Assembly: GCA_002321335.1 (NCBI GenBank)
Contig: DCMG01000058.1
Location: 1 to 6,894 of the forward strand
DNA from: Bacteroidales bacterium UBA1628
GTDB lineage: Bacteria; Bacteroidota; Bacteroidia; Bacteroidales; UBA932
Reading direction: 5' to 3'
DNA length: 6,894 nucleotides
Part shown: one piece after another, positions 1-4,744 of the stretch
How positions within the stretch are numbered: the stretch's first letter is position 1
Layout of the letters: every line of letters begins with the position of its first letter
Translations under genes and position numbers: made by a program
The notes under the pieces: generated by a model
Seen by the model: only the letters and a program-made list of their open reading frames with translations
The model's database searches: none
Told to the model about the DNA's origin: nothing

Positions 1-468
1 GAGAGAGCCACTTTCGTGAAGGATTTCTGGACGATAGCCTCTTACCTCTTCGTTTCCCCGCAGGATTTCGGGAAGTACGGAATCAAGGCCGGAGCGGCCG
101 TGGATCCTCAAAGCAACGACCCTCGCCGTCAGGCCGACCCTCGAGCAAAGGTCTATGACGATGCCGCCACCGCACCTTTCCTTGCCAAGGACGTTGACAA
201 GTTCTGGAAACCGGAGGTTGCAGAATATGTCGCCAAGGTCGCTTCCTTTGTCGATGAATATGCCGGTGAATGGTCAGTCGCTGCCTTCGAAAAGGCTCTT
301 GAGGACTTCATCCGAGGCAACGAATGGCCGATGGGCAAGGTGATGAACGCCACCCGTCTTGCCCTCGCCGGAGCCGCCAGCGGCCTGGGAATCGCAGACA
401 TAATTGTCCGCATCGGCAAGCCCGAGACCCTCGCCCGCATCGCCTTCGCCACCACCCGTCTGGCGTAA
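1..468 (+). CDS. gltX: Glutamyl-tRNA synthetase, C-terminal part (5' end outside window)
   Basis: The frame is open from base 1 and ends at TAA 466-468, giving about 155 residues. This is the C-terminal anticodon-binding, alpha-helical part of a class I glutamyl-tRNA synthetase, the cytosolic enzyme that charges tRNA(Glu) with glutamate. Recognition rests on the end of the protein: a segment reading GKVMNATRLALAGAASGLGI, followed by a G-K-P-E-T-L-x-R-I motif close to the stop. Both are typical of GltX C-termini (K-x-x-x-P-R-L-A-L-x-G-x-x-x-G-x-x; G-x-x-x-x-x-x-R). The catalytic HIGH and KMSKS regions lie upstream of the window. The GTG at 16 is an internal valine, not a start, because coding similarity continues up to base 1. 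The gene is GC-rich compared with the kinase and ATPase genes. The name follows from the conserved tail alone. Confidence 0.9.
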   Translation, partial: ERATFVKDFWTIASYLFVSPQDFGKYGIKAGAAVDPQSNDPRRQADPRAKVYDDAATAPFLAKDVDKFWKPEVAEYVAKVASFVDEYAGEWSVAAFEKALEDFIRGNEWPMGKVMNATRLALAGAASGLGIADIIVRIGKPETLARIAFATTRLA

Positions 469-489
469 GACCAAGCCTTTAGACATCTC

Positions 490-579
490 TTTGTCCGGTG
501 AAAGTCCCCTTCCACCGGACAAATTGCGTATTATCGTTACTTTCTCCGGCCATTAGGCTTTTAGCCGGACAAACACCTC
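490..579 (+). repeat. Two-hairpin 90-bp repeat, copy 1
   Basis: This copy aligns without gaps to 3159-3248 and is identical at 72 of 90 positions by hand count. It contains two hairpins. Hairpin 1 pairs TTTGTCCGGTG (490-500) with CACCGGACAAA (513-523), a perfect 11-bp stem with a 12-nt loop. Hairpin 2 pairs TTTCTCCGGC (541-550) with GCCGGACAAA (564-573), 9 of 10 pairs with one C-C mismatch. They are joined by a conserved linker that includes TTGCGTATTATCG, and a conserved CACCTC follows. The element fills the gap between the convergent gltX and LytTR-regulator genes, starting 21 nt after the gltX stop and ending 14 nt before the regulator stop. It could help end transcription from both sides, but no T-tract follows either hairpin, so it is not a textbook terminator. 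A REP-like or mobile extragenic element is the other main reading. Confidence 0.85.
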
Positions 580-593
580 GTAGTGAATAAAAT

Positions 594-1340
594 TTACCGA
601 TTCAGCCACTCCCGGAGCTCCGCTGATTTTTCCTTGCTCAGTGTCAATGGCTGGTCACATCCCTTGAGCCGGATCATGAGGCGTGAGTTGAAGAACAGGC
701 TTATGCGTGCTATTGAATCGATGTTCGCGATGTATTGCCTGTTGAGCCGGAAGAACATTCTCGGGTCAAGTTCGCTCTCCAACTCGCTCATTGTGAACTG
801 GACGGCATTCGCGTCGCCGTCCGTAAACTTGGCGTACACGTGCCGCTTGTCGAAATAAAAATACAGGATGTCCTTCACATTAACCGGAATCAACTCATCT
901 CCTTTCCAGATCAACATGCGCTCCCTGTAAGTCCGGAGTTCACCGATGACCGTGTCAAGCCTGTCCTTGTCGAACGCTTTCCGCCCGGCGATGCTTTCCA
1001 CTTTCTTAAGCGCGGCGGAAAGACTCTCTTTATCGATGGGCTTGAGGAGATATTCCACACCATTGTTCTTGAACGCCTTGAGCGCATAATCATCATAGGC
1101 TGTGGTGAATATGACCATACATTCCGGCATTACCGCCTGGAACGCGTCGAACACATCATGATCCCGCAGCCTTATGTCCGAGAAGATAATGTCATATCCG
1201 GAATATACCGAAAGCCTTGATATGACTTCCGAGGTGGTAGTCAAAGGTCCGTCTATCTCCATATCCGGTCTGAGAGCCTGCAGCATACGTTTTAACCTGC
1301 GGAAACTGATCTCCTCGTCTTCTATTATCAATGCTTTCAT
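594..1340 (-). CDS. LytTR-family response regulator
   Basis: This 248-residue protein has the usual length and domain order of LytR/AlgR-type regulators. The receiver domain covers about residues 1-118, with acidic residues E7-D8-E9, the phospho-acceptor D55 in FSDIRL, T79/T80 and the conserved lysine K100 in LLKP. The LytTR DNA-binding domain covers about 142-246, with the typical IPVNVKDILYFYFDKRHVYA strand pair and an FFRLNRQYIANIDSI segment. The ATG at 1340 was chosen because MKALIIEDEE is a canonical receiver start. The frame extends 28 codons further upstream, but that extension lies inside the kinase gene. The start overlaps the kinase stop as ATGA, which implies translational coupling. 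The protein should take phosphate from the kinase and bind direct-repeat DNA; the best candidate target is 2502-2535, upstream of the exported-protein gene. Confidence 0.95.
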   Translation of the reverse strand: MKALIIEDEEISFRRLKRMLQALRPDMEIDGPLTTTSEVISRLSVYSGYDIIFSDIRLRDHDVFDAFQAVMPECMVIFTTAYDDYALKAFKNNGVEYLLKPIDKESLSAALKKVESIAGRKAFDKDRLDTVIGELRTYRERMLIWKGDELIPVNVKDILYFYFDKRHVYAKFTDGDANAVQFTMSELESELDPRMFFRLNRQYIANIDSIARISLFFNSRLMIRLKGCDQPLTLSKEKSAELREWLNR

Positions 1341-2326
1341 AATGCTTGAATTATGGGAAGGCTTACCTCGAAGAACCGTCTGTCGCCATCCCCGGTTATG
1401 CTTATCACAGGCTCCCTGCCACATTCTATTAAATATCTCTTCTTTAGATTCTTAAGTCCGATGCCGTTGCCCGGAATGTAGGACGCTGAGACTTGGCGAT
1501 TGTCATACAGACTGTTGCTCACCACAAGCCGGTCGCCACGTCTGAACACCCGGATCCGTAGCGGGTGTTCCTGTGACGGACAGTTATGCCTGACAGCATT
1601 CTCTATCAGCAGCTGCATACTCATCGTCAGAATCTTTTCATCGCTCTGGCACTCAAGGCCTCCGTCGCTGAAATCTATGCTTGCCGGGAAACGGGTCAGC
1701 AGGATTGACACATACTCCTTGGCGAATGTCATCGCCTCCGAAACAGGGACAATGTCTTTCTCAAGACTGTTGATGATATATCTGTATATCCTTGACAGAG
1801 AAACGGTAAACCGTTCCGCCCTTTCAGGATTCTCTTCGATCAACCCTGAAAGGATATTAAGGCTGTTAAAGACAAAGTGAGGATCCATCTGTGATTTGAG
1901 AAGTCTTTTGGTCAAAAGAAGATTCTCCTCTTTTTGCTTGATGACGATATCTGTATATTCTCGTAACACATGGAATTCGGCCACAAAACTGGCAACGATG
2001 CAAAAAATATATAAACTTCCCCAAAAGTCATCTGTTTCAGGTTTATATATAAATTCAGCGATATACGTCTCATATAAAACAGCAATTAGAAGATTTAGGC
2101 TGATCGTTAGAATTCCGTTGATAATTAGCCTTTTTGGAGTTGTTTGTTGTGGATGTTTCTTGCGTAGCAAAAAATGTTCGAGAAGTAGACTGGTGAGAGT
2201 GAACGTAGCGCAATACCCGAAATCTACGAAAATCCCGTTTATATTTATAGACCAAGCGTTGTGACCGACATAGATGGCGCTCCATAACAACGCGTAAATG
2301 ACGTATGCCGCTATGGAGAGGTACAA
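1337..2326 (-). CDS. LytS/YehU-type membrane sensor histidine kinase
   Basis: The 329 residues from TTG 2326 contain about four hydrophobic membrane segments (near 3-20, 33-53, 66-85 and 100-118) and a short charged linker. The His_kinase (PF06580-type) motif QMDPHFVFNSLN follows, with phospho-acceptor H150. The HATPase part has an N-box, LLIENAVRHN (N243), and a G-box, GNGIGLKNLKKRY (286-298). There is no obvious separate periplasmic sensor domain, so the signal may be sensed in or at the membrane. The stop overlaps the downstream regulator start, marking a two-gene operon. The start is a problem. TTG 2326 has no ribosome-binding sequence and leaves the first membrane segment at the very N-terminus. 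An ATG at 2353 in the same frame has AAGGAAGGG 9 nt upstream, but an in-frame TAG at 2329-2327 separates it from the rest. The kinase assignment is firm; the exact N-terminus is not. Confidence 0.88.
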   Translation of the reverse strand: MYLSIAAYVIYALLWSAIYVGHNAWSININGIFVDFGYCATFTLTSLLLEHFLLRKKHPQQTTPKRLIINGILTISLNLLIAVLYETYIAEFIYKPETDDFWGSLYIFCIVASFVAEFHVLREYTDIVIKQKEENLLLTKRLLKSQMDPHFVFNSLNILSGLIEENPERAERFTVSLSRIYRYIINSLEKDIVPVSEAMTFAKEYVSILLTRFPASIDFSDGGLECQSDEKILTMSMQLLIENAVRHNCPSQEHPLRIRVFRRGDRLVVSNSLYDNRQVSASYIPGNGIGLKNLKKRYLIECGREPVISITGDGDRRFFEVSLPIIQAL

Positions 2327-2362
2327 CTATTGTTTTAAGAATGTTGACCACATTAGAAAGAA

Positions 2363-2371
2363 CCCTTCCTT
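2363..2371 (-). promoter_or_regulatory. Shine-Dalgarno-like sequence before the kinase gene
   Basis: On the minus strand AAGGAAGGG ends 9 nt before ATG 2353 and 11 nt before GTG 2351. It points to translation starting at one of these codons rather than at TTG 2326. From ATG 2353 the frame reads eight codons (MWSTFLKQ) and hits TAG, which directly abuts TTG 2326. Purine-rich leaders are used less strictly in Bacteroidota than in other bacteria, so the evidence is suggestive only. Confidence 0.45.
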
Positions 2372-2407
2372 AATATATTGCAATGCTTTCATTCGTCACG
2401 TTTTTCA

Positions 2408-2415
2408 CAAATTTA
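2408..2415 (-). promoter_or_regulatory. Predicted -7 box for the kinase/regulator operon
   Basis: The minus strand reads TAAATTTG, an exact match to the Bacteroidetes -7 consensus TAnnTTTG. It would start transcription near 2400, giving a leader of about 50 nt before ATG 2353. A TTG at the usual -33 spacing is not present; the nearest is only 13 nt upstream of the box. The promoter is therefore probable but weak or factor-dependent. Confidence 0.5.
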
Positions 2416-2474
2416 CACAAACAATCGGCAATTGCATCCTATGACAACCCGAAACGGAATTTTATTGTCATATT

Positions 2475-2488
2475 CAGGATAAATCCTG
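2475..2488. promoter_or_regulatory. Short palindrome in the divergent promoter region
   Basis: CAGGAT and ATCCTG form a perfect 6-bp inverted repeat around a 2-nt centre. The right arm carries TCCTGT (2484-2489), the core of the 13-bp direct repeat that starts at 2502, at 23-bp distance. It may be a degenerate third half-site for the LytTR regulator or a site for another dimeric protein. Confidence 0.35.
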
Positions 2489-2501
2489 TATCAAATCATC
2501 A

Positions 2502-2535
2502 AATATTCCTGTTCGACACGCGAATATTCCTGTTC
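2502..2535 (+). promoter_or_regulatory. Direct-repeat operator, probable LytTR regulator site
   Basis: AATATTCCTGTTC occurs twice without mismatch, at 2502-2514 and 2523-2535, a start-to-start distance of 21 bp or two helical turns. LytTR regulators such as AgrA, VirR and YehT bind two direct half-sites at about 21-22 bp pitch, upstream of the promoter they activate. Here the downstream half-site ends 35 nt before the TACATTTG box of the exported-protein gene, and the only LytTR gene seen is divergent and next door. Spacing and neighbourhood support the assignment; the base sequence of the half-sites cannot be compared with a known motif for this subfamily. Confidence 0.65.
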
Positions 2536-2570
2536 ATACATCCCATTAATCATAATGCCGCTTTTTCGGG

Positions 2571-2578
2571 TACATTTG
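2571..2578 (+). promoter_or_regulatory. Predicted -7 box of the exported-protein gene
   Basis: TACATTTG matches TAnnTTTG exactly and predicts transcription from about 2585, leaving a short A/T-rich leader of about 20 nt before ATG 2605. No TTG lies at the expected -33 position. A good -7 box with a missing -33 element, preceded by the direct repeat, is the pattern of a promoter that depends on an activator. Confidence 0.6.
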
Positions 2579-2604
2579 CAAAATAACTTTAAATTATTCA
2601 TTAT

Positions 2605-3120
2605 ATGAAAAAGTTTTTTCCACAATTGGTCATCACGCTGATTGTCTTGTGTGGCACATTGACAATGTCCGCTCAGGAATCTTTGCCGAGATCCGCCGGC
2701 TATAGAGGGAGCGTTACTCTTACTGACCAGTATTTTGTCATTGTCGGCTTTGAAACATCACACGGGTACATGTTCAATGAGCATCATTATATAGGTGCTG
2801 GAGTAGGCGGATTCTTTATCCCTACAGATAATCTGCCACGTTTCGGACAAGTGTTTGCGGATTACCGGGCGTATCTGTCTGACAGATCGAGCACTATGGT
2901 AGCCGGTGTCAAGGCCGGTTTCTGCCATGCTTTCAAGACAGGCAGCGGAGATCACAATGGCTATAGCTTTATGAATGCCGCGACAGTGGAGCCGAGTCTT
3001 GGATGGATCTGGGGTGGTCGGAAAGGAAAAGGATTTGGAATAAGTCTTGGCGCGCAGGTCTTTATCCATAAGGATGATGTGGCTGCGTTGCCGAAATTAA
3101 ACCTCTTCTACGAGTTTTAG
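2605..3120 (+). CDS. Small exported protein, probable outer-membrane beta-barrel
   Basis: This 171-residue protein is not recognised as a named family. It begins with a clear signal peptide: K2-K3, a hydrophobic core at about 8-19, and a likely cleavage after A23 in MSAQE, a form common in Bacteroidota. The mature part alternates polar and hydrophobic residues in short stretches rich in Gly, Tyr and Phe, for example YIGAGVGGFF, GVKAGFCHAF and GFGISLGAQVF. It ends in LFYEF; a terminal aromatic residue is typical of outer-membrane barrels. The length would fit a barrel of about eight strands. Its promoter follows the presumed LytTR direct repeat, and it diverges from the kinase/regulator operon, so it is the likely regulated output. 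TAG is its stop codon, which argues against TAG being recoded in this genome. Function and ligand are unknown. Confidence 0.85.
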   Translation: MKKFFPQLVITLIVLCGTLTMSAQESLPRSAGYRGSVTLTDQYFVIVGFETSHGYMFNEHHYIGAGVGGFFIPTDNLPRFGQVFADYRAYLSDRSSTMVAGVKAGFCHAFKTGSGDHNGYSFMNAATVEPSLGWIWGGRKGKGFGISLGAQVFIHKDDVAALPKLNLFYEF

Positions 3121-3158
3121 ACACGGCCTTGGCGACGGCCAGCAACTTTTGAAATCGC

Positions 3159-3248
3159 TTTGTCCGGTGAAAGCTCCTTTTTGCCGGACAAATTGCGTAT
3201 TATCGCTTGTTTCTCCGGCTGGAAGACATTTCCACGGACAAACACCTC
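3159..3248 (+). repeat. Two-hairpin 90-bp repeat, copy 2
   Basis: This is the second copy of the element at 490-579, in the same orientation, with no insertion or deletion between them. Hairpin 1 pairs TTTGTCCGG (3159-3167) with CCGGACAAA (3184-3192). Hairpin 2 pairs TTTCTCCG (3210-3217) with CGGACAAA (3235-3242), keeping the same C-C mismatch, and extends inward by TGGAA (3220-3224) with TTCCA (3230-3234) after a 2-nt bulge. The linker TTGCGTATTATCG and the trailing CACCTC are unchanged. It begins 38 nt after the stop of the exported-protein gene. As with copy 1, neither hairpin is followed by a T-tract. Confidence 0.85.
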
Positions 3249-3288
3249 ATTCCGACTGCAGGAGGAGGAAGATCCGTCAAAATGACAG

Positions 3289-3314
3289 TCTTCCCTTAAT
3301 GAGGGAAGATTTTT
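3289..3314 (+). terminator. Rho-independent terminator-like hairpin
   Basis: TCTTCCCT (3289-3296) pairs perfectly with AGGGAAGA (3302-3309) around the 5-nt loop TAATG, and five T follow at once (3310-3314). An 8-bp stem plus T-run is a standard intrinsic terminator. It would end transcripts from the exported-protein gene and insulate the ATPase promoter about 120 nt downstream. Confidence 0.75.
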
Positions 3315-3324
3315 CGTGTTTTCG

Positions 3325-3343
3325 TCCCTTATTGAGGGAAAAA
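3325..3343. repeat. Second hairpin, near-copy of the terminator stem
   Basis: TCCCT (3325-3329) pairs with AGGGA (3335-3339) around the loop TATTG. The 16-bp segment 3325-3340 matches 3292-3307 at 15 of 16 positions, at a 33-bp distance. It lacks a T-run on either strand after the stem, so it is not an independent terminator. It may be a duplicated stem that has decayed, or one of two protein-binding sites. Confidence 0.5.
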
Positions 3344-3417
3344 TTACTGTTTCCTGTTGAGTCTAAGGAGGTGTTTAGATTTGTGTGAAATATTCTTTGA
3401 GGTGTAAAAACTCTTAT

Positions 3418-3467
3418 TTTTATCCAAAATTATTTGTGTAATGGATAAAATAGGTTATTTTTGTCCA
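3418..3467. promoter_or_regulatory. Three-site operator overlapping the ATPase promoter
   Basis: The motif TGGAYAAAA occurs three times: inverted as TTTTATCCA at 3418-3426, forward as TGGATAAAA at 3442-3450, and inverted as TTTTGTCCA at 3459-3467. The first two form a perfect 9-bp inverted repeat with a 15-nt spacer holding the -33 element. The third covers the end of the -7 box and reaches the expected transcription start. Binding here would block RNA polymerase, so a repressor, possibly acting in autoregulation, is the simplest reading. The binding protein is unknown. Confidence 0.6.
3433..3463 (+). promoter_or_regulatory. Strong Bacteroidetes-type promoter of the ATPase operon
   Basis: TTTG at 3433-3436 and TATTTTTG at 3456-3463 are separated by 19 nt, which fits the consensus for the primary sigma factor of Bacteroidota at both elements. 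The start of transcription is expected at about 3468-3470. This leaves a very short leader to the possible start codons at 3474 and 3486. It is the only strong promoter seen for both the ATPase and the SWIM-SNF2 gene. Confidence 0.75.
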
Positions 3468-3485
3468 TTATGAATGATTTGTTGG

Positions 3486-4739
3486 ATGAAAGAAGCTGTT
3501 ATTAAACAAAAAATGGAGAGGGATCGGCTGCTTGCTTACGATTATCAGGAGAGGATCGCACAGCAAACAGCGATTCTCTACCGCGATAGCAAGATGATCA
3601 AACTCATCACGGGCCCACGCAGGGCTGGTAAGTCATCTTTGGCGCTTCAGATGCTCAGAGGGCAGAACTTCGCATACCTTAACTTTGACGATTCCGCTCT
3701 TCTGGACGGCTTTGATGAATCCAAAGTTGAAGACTTACTGGAGGAAGTGTACAGCGGCTACAAATTTTTACTTTTGGATGAAGTCCAGAATCTGACCGGC
3801 TGGAGCATTTGGGTGGAGAAACTGTACAGAAGAGGTACGAATCTGGTCATCACAGGGTCGAATGCGAACATGTTGTCTGATGACATTGCGGCGATTCTGT
3901 CCGGGCGGTATCTGGAAATCCGATTGTATCCATTCTCGGCGGAAGAGTATAAATCGTACAGACAGAAAAGTGAACAGAATGCGGTCCCGGAGAATGTCCT
4001 GTATGATAATTTTCTGAAATATGGCGGTTATCCTGAGATTGCCTTGACACCTCAAGTCTGTGAAGGGTACATCTCCAGTCTTTATGATTCAACCATTGTC
4101 AAAGACATTGTGAAAAGATACAAGGTAAGAAAGGTTGACGAACTTTACAATGTCGCTGACTGGCTGCTTTCAAACTTTACCAATACATTCAGTATCACAT
4201 CTCTGGCGGATGATTTGAATATGGGGAGCGTGACAACTGTCCAGAAATATTGCCGGTATCTTCAGAATACATACCTTTTCCAGTACCTTCCGAGGTTCAA
4301 CAATAAAATGAAATTGATGAACAAGGCGGACAGAAAATGTTATGTGGTTGACAACGGCTATATTCTCGCACGAGCCTTTGAGCTATCGTCCAACCTTGGA
4401 AGGCTTCTTGAGAATATGGTGTTTCTGGAATTGCTGAAAAAGGGGTACAATCTGAAAATGCACGAACTCTTCTATTATAGATCCCGTAATGATAAGGAGG
4501 TTGATTTTGTCTGCAGAAAGGGTGTGACAATCCAGCAACTTATACAGGTGTGCTATGACAGGAGTCCCCAGAAAACCCGCAAAAGAGAGGTGGATTCTCT
4601 GATAGAATGCGCAGGCGAACTGAAAGTCAGCAAACTTCTGATAATAACGTGGGGACAGGATGAAATTTTTGAAAAAGATGGATACACCATAGAGGTGATT
4701 TCTGTGAGGAATTGGACGGCAATTAGATATAATATATAA
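3486..4739 (+). CDS. AAA ATPase with DUF4143 C-terminal domain
   Basis: From ATG 3486 the product has 417 residues. The N-terminal AAA_14-type ATPase domain has Walker A GPRRAGKS (43-50), Walker B FLLLDE (94-99), a sensor-1 TGSN (123-126) and SGRY (139-142). A middle region at about 195-270 looks like a winged helix. The C-terminal DUF4143 part has LLENMVFLELL (about 307-317) and EVDF (338-341) followed by QV (354-355), the layout of a PD-(D/E)xK-like fold. The usual catalytic lysine after the last strand is not seen, so nuclease activity is doubtful. Start choice is uncertain: 3474 gives an odd MICW beginning almost at the transcription start, 3486 allows a short leader, and 3513 (MERDRLL) is also possible. 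The family is frequent in Bacteroidales and its role is unsettled. The stop lies 5 nt before the SWIM-SNF2 start, so both are probably co-transcribed. Confidence 0.9.
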   Translation: MKEAVIKQKMERDRLLAYDYQERIAQQTAILYRDSKMIKLITGPRRAGKSSLALQMLRGQNFAYLNFDDSALLDGFDESKVEDLLEEVYSGYKFLLLDEVQNLTGWSIWVEKLYRRGTNLVITGSNANMLSDDIAAILSGRYLEIRLYPFSAEEYKSYRQKSEQNAVPENVLYDNFLKYGGYPEIALTPQVCEGYISSLYDSTIVKDIVKRYKVRKVDELYNVADWLLSNFTNTFSITSLADDLNMGSVTTVQKYCRYLQNTYLFQYLPRFNNKMKLMNKADRKCYVVDNGYILARAFELSSNLGRLLENMVFLELLKKGYNLKMHELFYYRSRNDKEVDFVCRKGVTIQQLIQVCYDRSPQKTRKREVDSLIECAGELKVSKLLIITWGQDEIFEKDGYTIEVISVRNWTAIRYNI

Positions 4740-4744
4740 CAGTT

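Larger units (their letters stand above)
3121..3485. other. Gene-free regulatory stretch between exported protein and ATPase
   Basis: I see no convincing gene in this stretch. In order it holds the second copy of the two-hairpin repeat, a purine-rich GGAGGAGG at 3261-3268, a terminator-like hairpin with a near-identical second hairpin 33 bp on, and the promoter of the ATPase gene with its overlapping TGGAYAAAA motifs. The frame open at 3149-3388 overlaps the hairpins, has no recognisable domain, and is not accepted as a gene. Confidence 0.7.

Noticed and set aside
153..522. Two minus-strand frames opposite the gltX end
   Set aside because: They are mirror frames of a GC-rich coding region; the plus frame has clear GltX similarity.
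2327..2329. TAG recoded as an amino acid, which would restore the kinase start at 2353
   Set aside because: The exported-protein gene in the same window ends with TAG, and no suppressor tRNA or phage-like context is seen.
2383..2586. A 67-codon + strand frame in the divergent promoter region
   Set aside because: It spans both -7 boxes and the direct repeats, has no recognisable domain or leader, and is low-complexity A/T-rich sequence; it is better explained as regulatory DNA.
3261..3299. GGAGGAGG followed by ATG at 3282 and a five-codon peptide (MTVFP) ending inside the terminator stem, resembling an attenuator leader
   Set aside because: There is no promoter just upstream, the peptide has no telling codons, and strong Shine-Dalgarno sequences are rarely decisive in Bacteroidota. 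The ATPase promoter lies downstream, so attenuation would not act on it.
3149..3388. A 79-codon + strand frame after the exported-protein gene
   Set aside because: It runs through the two-hairpin repeat and the terminator stem, and its residues follow those repeats; nothing supports translation.
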